Shown: in pieces, positions 1 to 9,046 of the stretch
Numbering within the stretch: position 1 is the first letter of the stretch
Layout: every line of letters starts with the position of its first letter
Assembly: GCF_007991275.1 (NCBI RefSeq)
Contig: NZ_BJYA01000001.1
Coordinates: 310,001 to 374,000, forward strand
Length of the DNA stretch: 64,000 nucleotides
Origin: Alkalibacillus haloalkaliphilus
GTDB taxonomy: Bacteria > Bacillota > Bacilli > Bacillales > Alkalibacillaceae
Direction: 5' to 3'
Position numbers and translations under genes: made by a program
The notes under the pieces: generated by a model
Databases searched by the model: none
The model's input: the letters and a program-made list of their open reading frames with translations, nothing else
Told to the model about the DNA's origin: nothing

Positions 1-620
1 GCTTTCAACTCATTTAAAAGGTCTAAAATTTGAGCTTGGATCGTTACATCTAATGCTGTTGTTGGCTCATCGGCGATTAATAATTTGGGATTACAAGCAA
101 GTGCCATCGCAATCATGACACGCTGACGCATTCCTCCACTCATTTCGTGGGGGTAGTTATGAACTCGCTCACGTGGAGAAGGAATACCAACTAATTCAAA
201 CATTTCAACAACGCGTTCATAGGCTTCTTTTTTCGTTACGTTACGGTGAATTCGGACTGCTTCTGCAATTTGTTTCCCTACTGTATGAACGGGATTTAAT
301 GACGTCATTGGCTCTTGAAAAATCATTGAGATCTCATTGCCACGTATTTTACTCATTTCTTTCATGGATTGGTTCGTTAAGTCTTGACCTTCAAATCGAA
401 TCTCACCTGAACGAATTCCCCCTGATTCTGGTAGTAGTCCCATAATTGAAAGTGAAGTTAAACTTTTCCCGCAACCTGATTCGCCAACGATACATAGTGT
501 TTCTCCTTTTTGCACGTTAAACGACACACCATTTAAGATTTGTGTGAAGTTCTTTTTATTATTAAATCCAACTTCTAAGCCGCGGACTTGTAATTGGTAT
601 TCTTCGCTCGTATTTTTCAT
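1..620 (-). CDS. Oligopeptide/nickel-family ABC importer ATPase (OppD/DppD type), 3' end off window
   Basis: Cytoplasmic ATPase that powers the importer encoded just upstream. The first 206 codons are present and the C-terminal part lies beyond base 1. Visible motifs are Walker A GESGCGKS, the signature MSGGMRQRV and Walker [14 protein letters not shown], spaced as in OppD/DppD proteins. The ATG at 620 follows an AAGGAG site that lies at the stop codon of the upstream permease gene, 13 bases apart, so translation is probably coupled. An OppF/DppF partner would be expected further along, outside the window. The substrate (peptide, nickel or other) cannot be told from the ATPase. Confidence 0.93.
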   Translation of the reverse strand, partial: MKNTSEEYQLQVRGLEVGFNNKKNFTQILNGVSFNVQKGETLCIVGESGCGKSLTSLSIMGLLPESGGIRSGEIRFEGQDLTNQSMKEMSKIRGNEISMIFQEPMTSLNPVHTVGKQIAEAVRIHRNVTKKEAYERVVEMFELVGIPSPRERVHNYPHEMSGGMRQRVMIAMALACNPKLLIADEPTTALDVTIQAQILDLLNELK

Positions 621-633
621 GACGTGACACTCC

Positions 634-1527
634 TTACTTCATCTTCGGATCTAACATGTCGCGTATGCCATCGCCGAACAAGTTAATTGATATGACGGTA
701 ATGAAGATTAATGCCCCTGGAAATAAAGCGATCCACGGAGCCGAATCTAAATAACCCTGACCGGTTGCTAACATGGAACCCCAACTTGGATTAGGTGGCT
801 GAGTTCCTAAACCTAAATAACTGAGTGAAGCTTCGACGATTATAGCTGCGGCAATAGCAAGCGTTGCTTGAACCATAATTGGCGCAATTGTATTCGGTAA
901 AATATGCTTTAGAATGATACTAAAATCACTAATACCTGAGGCCTTCCCCGCTTCTACATATTCTTTCTCACGGTGTGCCAATACTTCACCGCGAATTAAA
1001 CGAACGAAATTCGGGGTTAACACTAAACCAATCGCAATCATCGCATTAGTTAACCCGGCACCTAATACCGCGGCTAGAGCTAATGCTAATACTAAAGCTG
1101 GGATTGATAGCATGGCGTCTGTCATTCTCATAATGATGTACTCATCTATAAAACCGCGATAATAACCAGAAATTAAACCAACCGGAACTCCAATAATTAA
1201 CGCAATGCCAACTGAGATTAGACCTGCTTGTAACGACACTTGCGCTCCATATATAACTCGACTAAAAATGTCACGGCCTAGATTATCTGTTCCAAACCAA
1301 TACTCAATACTTGGTGCTTGTAGGACAGCACTATAATTTTGTTCAGTTGGATCATGCGGTGCTAACCACGGCGCAAAAATAGCTGTAAATATTAACAGGA
1401 ATGTAACGACACCACCGAAGACAGCTAGTTTATTTTGCAACAACCGTTCAAGCATTGTTTTAAGCATTCGCAGGCGAGGGTTTTGAGCTTTGGGCTTTTG
1501 TACTGATAGGTTTTGAGATTGCTCCAT
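634..1527 (-). CDS. ABC importer inner-membrane permease, OppC/DppC type
   Basis: One of two membrane-spanning subunits of the binding-protein-dependent importer. The protein has 297 residues, as usual for DppC. It has an N-terminal cytoplasmic tail, a first membrane segment near residues 33-55, the family block HDPTEQN followed by FGTDNLGRD, and the EAA loop [13 protein letters not shown] that docks on the ATPase. Its start codon overlaps the stop of the OppB-type gene by one base (TAATG), and an AGGAGGG site precedes it. It belongs to one operon with the binding protein, the other permease and the ATPase. Confidence 0.95.
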   Translation of the reverse strand: MEQSQNLSVQKPKAQNPRLRMLKTMLERLLQNKLAVFGGVVTFLLIFTAIFAPWLAPHDPTEQNYSAVLQAPSIEYWFGTDNLGRDIFSRVIYGAQVSLQAGLISVGIALIIGVPVGLISGYYRGFIDEYIIMRMTDAMLSIPALVLALALAAVLGAGLTNAMIAIGLVLTPNFVRLIRGEVLAHREKEYVEAGKASGISDFSIILKHILPNTIAPIMVQATLAIAAAIIVEASLSYLGLGTQPPNPSWGSMLATGQGYLDSAPWIALFPGALIFITVISINLFGDGIRDMLDPKMK

Positions 1528-2483
1528 TATTGTGACCCTCCTGTTAGCTTAATGCGTGGATCTAAGATTGAATATAAAACATCTGTTAAGAAGTTGATTA
1601 ATATCACAGCTAAAGCCATAAACATAACGGCCCCTTGTAATACAGGGAAATCTCGCGTTTGAATTGATGTGACTAATAGTTGGCCTAATCCTGGAATATT
1701 AAAGATCTCTTCTGTAATGACCGTTCCGCCTAAGAAAGCAGCAAACTGTAACGCACTAACTGTAATGACCGGTAAAATTGAATTCCTTAATGCATGACCA
1801 TATACAACAGCTCGTTCAAGTAACCCTTTGGCATAACCTGTTCTTATATAATCTGACCCTAATACCTCTAGTAAACTAGAACGAAGCATACGGGTTAGTT
1901 CTGCTGATAGCCTCACACCTAAAGCAACAGCAGGTAGTAACATGTACCATAAACTTTGGGCGACACTTTCTGTAATAGGTACATAACCTGATGGTGGAAA
2001 CCAACCGAGCGTGACAGCAAAAATAAAGATTAATAGAATACCTAACCAAAAAGGTGGTAATGACACGCCTGATAGTGCAAATAAGGTGGCTGATGAATCC
2101 CATAGAGTCCCCTTTCTTGTCGCACTAATGACACCTGCTGGAATTGCAATTAAAACAGCAATCGCAAACGACATGACTGTTAGCTGTAGTGTGATCGGAA
2201 TCTTTTCAGCTAATAGACTCGAAACTTCAGTATTATCTCGAAACGATTGACCAAAATCACCTTGCAATAAGTCACCAACCCAAGCAAAGTACTGCATAAC
2301 TAGAGGGTCATTTAACCCCATATCCTCACGCAATGCTTCTAAAGATTCGTCTGTTGCTTCCTGCCCTAAAATCATTAACGCCGGATCACCAGGTAGGACA
2401 TTAACTAGTGAGAACACGATAATACTAACGAAAAATAATATAACGATCATTAAGCCTGCACGGCGAAGTAGAAATGAGAGCAC
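1527..2483 (-). CDS. ABC importer inner-membrane permease, OppB/DppB type
   Basis: Second membrane subunit of the importer, about 318 residues. It has the N-terminal membrane segment and GDPALMILG block of DppB proteins, the EAA-like loop (DYIRTGYAKGL) and the C-terminal FNIPGLGQLLV block. Two in-frame GTG codons could start it, at 2489 and 2483. The GGAGG site sits only one base before the first but seven bases before the second, so 2483 is preferred. A stable stem-loop separates it from the binding-protein gene upstream. Confidence 0.93.
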   Translation of the reverse strand: MLSFLLRRAGLMIVILFFVSIIVFSLVNVLPGDPALMILGQEATDESLEALREDMGLNDPLVMQYFAWVGDLLQGDFGQSFRDNTEVSSLLAEKIPITLQLTVMSFAIAVLIAIPAGVISATRKGTLWDSSATLFALSGVSLPPFWLGILLIFIFAVTLGWFPPSGYVPITESVAQSLWYMLLPAVALGVRLSAELTRMLRSSLLEVLGSDYIRTGYAKGLLERAVVYGHALRNSILPVITVSALQFAAFLGGTVITEEIFNIPGLGQLLVTSIQTRDFPVLQGAVMFMALAVILINFLTDVLYSILDPRIKLTGGSQ

Positions 2484-2519
2484 CTTCACCCCTCCTGATT
2501 GTCTAAATTAGTGTAAAGC

Positions 2520-2547
2520 AAGGTGCTGCAATTGGCTGCAGCACCTT
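2520..2547 (-). terminator. Stem-loop between binding-protein and permease genes
   Basis: AAGGTGCTGCA pairs with TGCAGCACCTT (11 bp, 6-base loop) in the 66-base gap between the binding-protein gene and the permease genes. It lacks a clean run of T on the minus strand (GCTTTAC). It therefore looks more like an attenuating or mRNA-protecting stem than a full terminator. Such stems commonly give more binding protein than permease. Confidence 0.6.
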
Positions 2548-2555
2548 ACCAACTT

Positions 2556-4127
2556 TTATTCAAGTGTTAAATCTGCCGGTCGAATTAATCCGTCTGGTAC
2601 GTGATTGAACCCTTGAACGTTGTCTTTCATCGGTTTATAGTCATTTTCGTGATATAAGAAAATGTAAGGCGCTTCATCCCATAGAATCTCTGCTGCTTCG
2701 TGGTACATCTCTTGTCTTTCACTTTGATCAACAGTTGTTCTAGCATCTATTAGCAATTCATCTAACTGTTCATTAGAACTTCCTGTAAAGTTATACGTTT
2801 CATCTGTGTGGAACCAGCTATATGCATTACCATCTGGGTCTACTCGACCACTCCATCCAAGTCGAGCTATATCAAAGTCACCTTCATACATACGGTCTAA
2901 AATAGCACCAAACTCAACTTGCTCAATTTCAACGTTAAACCCAACTTCATCTAGCATCGACTTTAACATTTCAGATAGTTGTTGCTCTGCTGGTGATGGG
3001 CTAACAGTTAACGTGAATGATAAATCCTCAACCCCTGATTCTTCTAATAGCTCCTGTGCCTTTTCAACTTCACGATCAGGCACTTCTAAGTCTGGATTGT
3101 TTGCCCAACTTGACGGAGCAAATGGACTAACTGCTGGTTCAGCGCCATTATGAAAGACGACTTCAGTAATAGCTTCACGATCTACTGCATAATTCATAGC
3201 CTGTCTTACTTTTTGGTTATCAAATGGCTCTCGGTCTGTATTTAACATTAAACCTTGGAAGCCGATTCCATCTTCTTCAGACATATTGATTTCTGGATTC
3301 TCTTCTAGTTGCTCTAGGTCTTTGTGAGCCACGCGATTCACGATATCTAGATCACCTGATACTAAGTTTGTAATGCGCGTATCTTCGTTGGAAAACGCAT
3401 GATACTCTAAGTACTGATAATCTGGTTGATCACCCCAGTAATCATCGTGACGCTCGAACTCTAAATGGCTTTGAGCTGTACGGTCAACGAACTGAAATGG
3501 TCCTGTACCAACGGGTTCGTTAGACAAATCAATTGACTCATCTTCAGCCGCTTCAGGCGAAACCATTTGACCTGCTCGGTGAGATAGTCCAGATAAGAAA
3601 GGAGCAAACGGTTCCTCTAGCTCAACGACAAATGTGTACTCATCCTCTACTGACATTTCTTCAATTAACCTTAAGTCCGAAGCATTTGGCGAACCAAGAT
3701 CTTCATCTAAAATACGTTCAAAGTTATACTTTACTGCTTCAGCGTTAAAATCGGCTCCATCGTGGAAAGTGACACCTTCTTGTAAATAAAATGTATAAGT
3801 TAAACCATCCTCTGAGACATCCCAATCTTTAGCAAGTCCAGGGATAGGGTCTAAGTTTTCATCTACATTAATTAGCGTTTCATAAACAGCTTTGAAAATT
3901 TGACTCTCTACTTGTGCAGTGGATAAGTGAGGGTCTAACAACGGTGGATCATCATCTAAACCAACAACTAAAGTGTCTTCCGCATCGTTATTTGTTAAAT
4001 CTTCTGGCTCTTCTTCTCCACCAGCTGCCTCATCATTTTGATCGTTACCACCACAAGCAGCTAGTACCATAAGTAAAGTTAATAATAGTGTTGTTAATAG
4101 CTTTTTAGAATACATTTGATCGTCCAT
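2556..4127 (-). CDS. Extracellular solute-binding lipoprotein, family 5 (peptide/nickel/glutathione type)
   Basis: Captures the substrate outside the membrane and delivers it to the two permeases encoded downstream. The protein has 523 residues. Its signal peptide ends in the lipobox LAAC (Cys25), followed by an acidic Gly/Asp/Glu linker and the family-5 fold: LDPHLSTAQVESQ near residue 60, LAKDWDVSEDGLTYTF, and a VRQAMNYAVDREA block near residue 300. The ATG at 4127 is 7 bases after AGGAGG. The ligand cannot be assigned; family 5 includes peptide, nickel and glutathione binders. It is the first gene of the operon and faces away from psuK. Confidence 0.93.
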   Translation of the reverse strand: MDDQMYSKKLLTTLLLTLLMVLAACGGNDQNDEAAGGEEEPEDLTNNDAEDTLVVGLDDDPPLLDPHLSTAQVESQIFKAVYETLINVDENLDPIPGLAKDWDVSEDGLTYTFYLQEGVTFHDGADFNAEAVKYNFERILDEDLGSPNASDLRLIEEMSVEDEYTFVVELEEPFAPFLSGLSHRAGQMVSPEAAEDESIDLSNEPVGTGPFQFVDRTAQSHLEFERHDDYWGDQPDYQYLEYHAFSNEDTRITNLVSGDLDIVNRVAHKDLEQLEENPEINMSEEDGIGFQGLMLNTDREPFDNQKVRQAMNYAVDREAITEVVFHNGAEPAVSPFAPSSWANNPDLEVPDREVEKAQELLEESGVEDLSFTLTVSPSPAEQQLSEMLKSMLDEVGFNVEIEQVEFGAILDRMYEGDFDIARLGWSGRVDPDGNAYSWFHTDETYNFTGSSNEQLDELLIDARTTVDQSERQEMYHEAAEILWDEAPYIFLYHENDYKPMKDNVQGFNHVPDGLIRPADLTLE

Positions 4128-4248
4128 ATAAGTTCCTCCTAGGTTTTAATAAAGTCATAAGTCTGAAATAAAATCGCTAATGTCATTTTCCACACGAACC
4201 AACTCCTCTGAACTTTTGAAATAGTTAGATAATTTAAATTTAAAATCC

Positions 4249-4276
4249 ATTTTACTTACTTAAACCACAAAGTCAA
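4249..4276 (-). promoter_or_regulatory. Probable sigma-A promoter of the peptide/nickel ABC operon
   Basis: On the minus strand TTGACT (4276-4271) and TAAAAT (4254-4249) are separated by 16 bases, about 120 bases before the binding-protein start. The 338-base gap 4128-4466 between the two divergent operons otherwise holds AT-rich sequence and the psuK promoter. Confidence 0.5.
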
Positions 4277-4390
4277 TAACATTTTGATAGGTTTTTATAT
4301 GTAATCGTTATCATTTTGTTACTCATTTATGAAAACCCTTTCATATTGTTATTTTAGACCTAAGCATATTTGTCTATTAACTATTTACAA

Positions 4391-4423
4391 ACAAAAGTTT
4401 AAGTGATAAACTTTTGTTATAAT
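4391..4423 (+). promoter_or_regulatory. psuK promoter with perfect palindromic operator
   Basis: ACAAAAGTTTA (4391-4401) and TAAACTTTTGT (4407-4417) form a perfect 11-bp inverted repeat with a 5-base spacer. It directly abuts TATAAT (4418-4423) with an extended -10 (TGTTATAAT). No good -35 lies at the right distance, so the palindrome occupies the -35 region. This is the classic position for a repressor, and possibly for the winged helix fused to PsuK. Confidence 0.65.
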
Positions 4424-4466
4424 AAATTGATAGCGATTTCATTTATTGAAAGTGGAGGGTTCAAAA

Positions 4467-5558
4467 ATGGAAAAAGAACAACAAATTTTAAATTTTATAA
4501 AATTAAACCCTTACATCTCACAACAAGAGTTAGCTGATGAAGTCGGTCTCTCGCGTCCAGCGGTTGCCAACTATATTAAGAGGTTAATTGCGTCTGGTGA
4601 CATTAAAGGACGAGCCTATATTTTAAATGACCACAGTGGAGTTACATGCATTGGTGGAGCTAACGTTGACCGTAAGTCACATGCTTTGCAAGACGTTAGA
4701 ATGGAGTCGTCTAACCCTGTTATAACTGACGAATCTCTTGGCGGAGTAGCAAGAAACGTCGCTGAAAACTTAGTCAGACTAGACTTAAAGCCGACTTTGG
4801 CTACTTTTGTAGGTCAAGATAAAGAAGGTGCTTGGTTAACGGAGTCTGCATACAAAATTGGTATCGACACGAGCGAAGTTACTACTTTACCTCAAAGCCG
4901 TACCGGAACTTATACAGCGTTGATCGACCGAAATGGTGAACTCGTTGTATCTATGGCAGATATGGAGATTTACAACAAAGTATCTGAGCAGTTAATTGAG
5001 CAAAAATGGCAACAATACGCACGCTCTGATGTCATCTTTTTAGATACTAATATTTCTGAAAGTGCTATCCATGCAGTAATAAGACGTTCTAAAAGTAATC
5101 AAAAGCCATTATTTTTAGACCCTGTCTCCTCAATTAAAGCGAAAAAGCTACCCGGAGATTTATCAGGTGTGCACACGATTATTCCGAACAAGGAAGAAGC
5201 CGAGGAACTGTCAGGTATTACAATTAATAGTGCTAATGACTTGGGGAAAGCTTGCCATGAGTTACTGCGAAGAGGCGTTAAGCAAGTTGTCATCACTTTA
5301 GGTGAAGAGGGCATTTATTATTGTTCTAATGATGAAGAAGGTAAGGTTGAAGCTATTCGTACAGAAGTTGCTGACGTAACCGGAGCTGGTGATGCGTTCA
5401 CTGCTGGTATTATTTATGGTTTTATAAATGGTCAGTCGTTGCAGCAGGCTTGTCGTTTCGGACTAGCGTGCGCCACGTTAACACTTCAATCAAGTCAGTC
5501 TTGTTCAGAAGACTTATCAACAGAGAAAATTAATACTTTATTAAAGGAGTTGTCGTAA
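4467..5558 (+). CDS. psuK: PfkB-family kinase with N-terminal winged helix, probable pseudouridine kinase
   Basis: Expected to phosphorylate pseudouridine to pseudouridine 5'-phosphate, the substrate of the next gene product. Residues 1-55 form a MarR/Lrp-like winged helix (ISQQELADEVGLSRPAVANYIKRL). The rest is a ribokinase/PfkB fold with the N-terminal CIGGANVDRK block and the C-terminal signature DVTGAGDAFTAGI, whose Asp is the catalytic base. The ATG at 4467 follows GTGGAGGG; a TTG at 4446 lies upstream of that site and is rejected. The stop codon directly touches the start of psuG (TAAATG). The kinase assignment rests on this pairing, and substrate use is inferred. Confidence 0.88.
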   Translation: MEKEQQILNFIKLNPYISQQELADEVGLSRPAVANYIKRLIASGDIKGRAYILNDHSGVTCIGGANVDRKSHALQDVRMESSNPVITDESLGGVARNVAENLVRLDLKPTLATFVGQDKEGAWLTESAYKIGIDTSEVTTLPQSRTGTYTALIDRNGELVVSMADMEIYNKVSEQLIEQKWQQYARSDVIFLDTNISESAIHAVIRRSKSNQKPLFLDPVSSIKAKKLPGDLSGVHTIIPNKEEAEELSGITINSANDLGKACHELLRRGVKQVVITLGEEGIYYCSNDEEGKVEAIRTEVADVTGAGDAFTAGIIYGFINGQSLQQACRFGLACATLTLQSSQSCSEDLSTEKINTLLKELS

Positions 5559-6470
5559 ATGGAACAATTTTTATCATACACAAAAGAAGTACAAGAGGCT
5601 TTACAAAATAAACAACCTGTCGTTGCATTAGAGTCAACGATTATCTCTCACGGGTTACCATACCCGCAAAACTTAGAAATGGCTCGTAAAGTTGAAGAAA
5701 TAATCCGTGAGCAAGGGGCAGTACCTGCTACGATCGGCATTATGGATGGTGAGGTCAAGATCGGTTTAACAGAAGAAGAGTTAAATGTTTTTGCTACAAG
5801 TGAAAATGTTCATAAGGTGAGCCGTCGTGACTTCGCTCATGTTATTGCACAACGAGAGCTTGGTGCAACGACTGTTGCTGGGACGATGATTGCAGCTGAA
5901 CTTGCAGGTATTAAAGTGTTTGCCACTGGTGGAATTGGTGGTGTCCATCGTGAAGGTGAAATCACTTGGGACGTTTCAGCAGACTTAACGGAATTAGCAC
6001 AAACGAATGTCGCTGTCGTTTGCGCTGGTGCTAAGTCAATATTAGATATCGGTCGAACGTTAGAATATTTAGAGACGCATGGGGTTCCGGTTATTGGTTA
6101 CAAAACAAACACATTCCCTTCATTCTATTCTCGAGTAAGTGAATTCGGTGTTGATTACCAAATCGATCAACCAGAAGCAGTTGCTAAGTCACTAAAAACT
6201 AAATGGGACTTAGGTCTTGAAGGTGGCGCTATAATTGCTAACCCAGTGCCTGAACACGCTGCATTAGACTATAATAAAATTGAAAATGTCATTCAAGAAG
6301 CGATCACAGAAGCGAAAAATAACAACATTACCGGTAAAGAAGTAACGCCGTTTATTTTAGATAAAGTGAAAAGTTTAACAGATGGCCAAAGCTTAGAAAC
6401 GAACTTAGCTCTTGTTTATCATAACGCTGAAGTGGCTGGTTTAATCGCTAGTGCTTATCAAGAAAATTAA
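5559..6470 (+). CDS. psuG: Pseudouridine-5'-phosphate glycosidase
   Basis: Splits pseudouridine 5'-phosphate into uracil and ribose 5-phosphate, breaking the C-C glycosidic bond, in the cytoplasm. The 303-residue length and the blocks [37 protein letters not shown] and [10 protein letters not shown] are typical of the PsuG/IndA family, including the conserved Lys of the KTNTFP segment. It follows psuK with no gap. Its AAAGGAG site lies inside the end of psuK, so the two are translationally coupled. A bidirectional hairpin terminator follows. Confidence 0.96.
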   Translation: MEQFLSYTKEVQEALQNKQPVVALESTIISHGLPYPQNLEMARKVEEIIREQGAVPATIGIMDGEVKIGLTEEELNVFATSENVHKVSRRDFAHVIAQRELGATTVAGTMIAAELAGIKVFATGGIGGVHREGEITWDVSADLTELAQTNVAVVCAGAKSILDIGRTLEYLETHGVPVIGYKTNTFPSFYSRVSEFGVDYQIDQPEAVAKSLKTKWDLGLEGGAIIANPVPEHAALDYNKIENVIQEAITEAKNNNITGKEVTPFILDKVKSLTDGQSLETNLALVYHNAEVAGLIASAYQEN

Positions 6471-6496
6471 TCAATCTTTCAATAATTTTATAAAAC

Positions 6497-6534
6497 AAAA
6501 GTGAGTGAAAACCACATTAGGTTCACTCACTTTT
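6497..6534. terminator. Bidirectional terminator between psuG and the lipoprotein gene
   Basis: AAAAGTGAGTGAA (6497-6509) pairs perfectly with TTCACTCACTTTT (6522-6534). There are T-rich tails on both strands, in the gap between two convergent genes. Confidence 0.85.
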
Positions 6535-6548
6535 GCATTTATAATTAA

Positions 6549-7160
6549 TTATTGTACACTTAATGCTTCCCCATCTTCTGTCTCAAAGATAAACGATTTC
6601 CCTCTGAGATCTTCTTTGTTTACTTGTAAATACTGACGAGGCATTTCATAGTCTTCTGGGTCACGATAATCCTTAGGCTCATCGTGTATTCCAACAACAA
6701 CACGAACAACATCATCATCTTCTAATACCATTCGTTGAGCACGCAAATCATAGCCTAAATATTCTTCATCCCCAATTTGATATAACAAGATATCATACTC
6801 ATCAAAGTCAAACACATCTGTTACATCACTTGGATGGTCATCTTCTGTATATAACCAAACCCCTGCATTAGGTTGTCTTTCAGGTGAACCAAATGTAAAC
6901 CAAACTCTTGTGAATTCTAATGTGTCTTCGATTTCAGAAGGTGCAACAGCTTGAGTTGAATTATCATCTTGATCTTTATCAGCTGTAGTTTCCTCTTCTT
7001 CATTCGTTTCTGAATCTATGTTGTCTTCATTTTCAGATACACCTTCACTTTCTTCTTGTGTATCTTCATCTGTTCCATCATCCGAGTCACCTAGACAAGC
7101 TGTTAAAATAAATAAAAATAGGCAACTAAGTATTAAGTAAAACCATTTTTGTTTCCCCAT
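6549..7160 (-). CDS. Acidic lipoprotein of unknown function
   Basis: I do not recognise the family. The protein has 203 residues: a signal peptide with lipobox LTAC (Cys22), then about 50 residues almost entirely Asp, Glu, Ser, Thr and Asn, then a compact C-terminal domain of about 120 residues (FTRVWFTFGSPERQP through KSFIFETEDGEALSVQ). The acidic stretch looks like a wall-spanning linker. The ATG at 7160 is placed 6 bases after AGGTGGGG; an in-frame GTG upstream overlaps that site. The gene stands alone between two terminators. Confidence 0.85.
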   Translation of the reverse strand: MGKQKWFYLILSCLFLFILTACLGDSDDGTDEDTQEESEGVSENEDNIDSETNEEEETTADKDQDDNSTQAVAPSEIEDTLEFTRVWFTFGSPERQPNAGVWLYTEDDHPSDVTDVFDFDEYDILLYQIGDEEYLGYDLRAQRMVLEDDDVVRVVVGIHDEPKDYRDPEDYEMPRQYLQVNKEDLRGKSFIFETEDGEALSVQ

Positions 7161-7264
7161 ATTAATCCCCACCTATTTATTTTTTCTATTAAAGAGTATA
7201 CCACTGAACTTACTGTTGTAAATAGTTGGAAAGGCCTTTTTTTAACTGTATAGCAAAATAAACA

Positions 7265-7294
7265 AACGAATATCTTCCCTAGAAGATATTCGTT
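7265..7294 (-). terminator. Terminator of the DUF3231 gene
   Basis: AACGAATATCTTC and GAAGATATTCGTT form a perfect 13-bp stem with the 4-base loop CCTA. On the minus strand it is followed by TGTTTATTTTG. Confidence 0.85.
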
Positions 7295-7310
7295 ATTATG
7301 ATCAGTGTAC

Positions 7311-7877
7311 TTAATTATTTTCTGGATCTGGACTCCCAGGAGGTCTATACGCTGGCGGCACCTTTAGCCAACCGCGTTTTTTCATCATTTCTTTTGCACT
7401 AAATCCTAAAGAAAATTTATCTATTTGAAACTTTAAAAACATTAACCCTAAGTCTGTTCTTAAACATTGACTAGCTGAGGCTGCACACATATCCCCTGCA
7501 TAAACGAAATTTATTGATAAAGTATTCATTAACTCTTCATCACTCATCCTCGCACCCACTGGTACACTTCTCGGATCTGATATGGGCTTATGAGCTGGTG
7601 ATGAGGCTATTGGGATTCCTTCATTTCTCATAAGTGTCGTCATTTCTTTAATGTGTGAGTTTGCTACGTCATAAGCATCATTAATAAACTTTTTAACATC
7701 CTTATCCAATGTCATATTTAGCCCAACTTCTTCATAAGCAATAATACTTTCAACAAAAGCTAAGTATGTCCAACAAGCCATCGCTTCTCCAACATGAACA
7801 GGGTCTTTACTATTATCATTAAGTTCCTTTAACACTTTAACTGATGCTTCAATCCACTTACCATAACTACTTGCCAA
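7311..7877 (-). CDS. DUF3231-like protein, probable ferritin-like helical fold
   Basis: A mostly helical protein of 188 residues. It resembles half-length DUF3231 proteins, which are common in spore formers and have no established function. Supporting segments are MRNEGIPIASSPAHKP and the C-terminal MKKRGWLKVPPAYRPP. There is no signal peptide. The TTG at 7877 is chosen because GGGGGTG lies 6 bases before it; the longer reading from 7892 would start inside the ribosome binding site. That binding site is part of the 3' arm of the terminator of the upstream gene (7884-7925), so readthrough mRNA would hide it. Confidence 0.78.
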   Translation of the reverse strand: MASSYGKWIEASVKVLKELNDNSKDPVHVGEAMACWTYLAFVESIIAYEEVGLNMTLDKDVKKFINDAYDVANSHIKEMTTLMRNEGIPIASSPAHKPISDPRSVPVGARMSDEELMNTLSINFVYAGDMCAASASQCLRTDLGLMFLKFQIDKFSLGFSAKEMMKKRGWLKVPPAYRPPGSPDPENN

Positions 7878-7883
7878 AATAAA

Positions 7884-7925
7884 CACCCCCAAATTCTGTA
7901 TTTATAGCTTGAGAATTTGGGGGTG
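7884..7925 (-). terminator. Terminator of the PLP-enzyme gene that also buries the next ribosome binding site
   Basis: AGAATTTGGGGGTG (7912-7925) and CACCCCCAAATTCT (7884-7897) form a perfect 14-bp stem. Reading the minus strand, the second arm is followed by TTTATTTTGG. The GGGGGTG in that arm is the only good ribosome binding site for the DUF3231 start at 7877. Confidence 0.82.
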
Positions 7926-7940
7926 ATTTATTCGTTATTT

Positions 7941-9026
7941 TTATTTCAGACCACCACGCGCATCAACTGGCCAATTGTTTACCACTTCGTTTTCATTACA
8001 AACGACATACTCATGAAATAAGTTAGCTACTACGCAAGCATGGTTTGGGATGATTTCGACTGTATCATTAACTTCCAACTCACACTGTTCATCTATTGGA
8101 ATGACACCATGCTCTTCAGACAGCCTTTCAATAACTAAACTTGGGTAACCAATGACATGACCAAACCCGACAACACTTTCGTTACCATGTGCTCCTTTTT
8201 CAAGTGACAATGATTTGCTTCCTGCATCAATCACTATACGATCAGAATGTTTAGCAACAACCGTGGCAAGTACAGTTAAAGCACAATCTTCAGGCTGCGC
8301 TATACCTAAACCGACTTGAACCATATCATAAAAGATCGCATTCCCTGGTCTAATTTCAGTTACACCCTTAACCTTACCTGCATCCATGAACGTTGGGGTA
8401 GCACCAACACTTCGGTGCCGAATACGGATCCCTTCAACTTCACACGCTTTTGCACTCTTTACAACACTTTCTGCTTCATACTTGGCGATACTTTTCCGTT
8501 CTTCATTTGACTTAGCACCGTAAGAATGGCCAGCATGAGTGTATAAACCAGTTAATTCAAGGCCTGGAAGTGCTGCTATATACTTGGCTAGGCTAACTGT
8601 CTCTTCACCTGGCTCAACACCACAACGGTTCAACCCAGAATTCACTTTAATCCATACTTCTAGCACTTCACCTTCAAACGTGTCACTTAAAGCTTTTGCG
8701 CCGACCTCAGAATCAACGCTAGCAATTATATTAGCTCGTTTAGTTAACTCTTTTAAACGGTTTGCTTTTTGTTTATTAGTAATTGGATAGGCAATAAAAA
8801 TATCTTCAATACCACCATCGATCATAACTTCAGCTTCATCCAGTTTAGCAACGGTTACCCCAACCGCTCCTTCTTCAACTTGCCTTTTAGCAATATGGAC
8901 ACTTTTATGTGTTTTAATGTGAGGGCGTAATGCAATGTGTTGTGATTGTGCAAAACCAACCATACTCATTAAGTTACGCTCCATTGTATCTTGTTGTATT
9001 AATAAACTTGGCGTATCTAAGTTCAT
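7941..9026 (-). CDS. D-threonine aldolase / D-serine dehydratase-like PLP enzyme
   Basis: Fold-type III PLP enzyme (alanine-racemase-like barrel plus beta domain), 361 residues, full length. The PLP lysine is Lys38 in RPHIKTHK. The C-terminal IPNHACVVANL carries the His-x-Cys pair that in eukaryotic D-serine dehydratase binds the metal; bacterial D-threonine aldolases often have His-x-Asp there. Either D-amino-acid dehydratase or aldolase activity is therefore possible. The ATG at 9026 is 8 bases after AAGGTG. It lies 20 bases downstream of the CocE-type hydrolase gene in the same direction, so they probably form one transcript. Confidence 0.87.
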   Translation of the reverse strand: MNLDTPSLLIQQDTMERNLMSMVGFAQSQHIALRPHIKTHKSVHIAKRQVEEGAVGVTVAKLDEAEVMIDGGIEDIFIAYPITNKQKANRLKELTKRANIIASVDSEVGAKALSDTFEGEVLEVWIKVNSGLNRCGVEPGEETVSLAKYIAALPGLELTGLYTHAGHSYGAKSNEERKSIAKYEAESVVKSAKACEVEGIRIRHRSVGATPTFMDAGKVKGVTEIRPGNAIFYDMVQVGLGIAQPEDCALTVLATVVAKHSDRIVIDAGSKSLSLEKGAHGNESVVGFGHVIGYPSLVIERLSEEHGVIPIDEQCELEVNDTVEIIPNHACVVANLFHEYVVCNENEVVNNWPVDARGGLK

Positions 9027-9046
9027 CCCTCAATCACCTTTTCTGT

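Noticed and set aside
173-445. Plus-strand open frame inside the truncated ATPase gene
   Set aside because: It lies opposite Walker A, signature and Walker B codons of a clear ABC ATPase and has no ribosome site.
4300-4320. Fur-box-like sequence in the divergent gap (AATCGTTATCATT)
   Set aside because: It lacks the full inverted symmetry of a Fur or Zur site and is not near a clear -10 of an iron-related gene.
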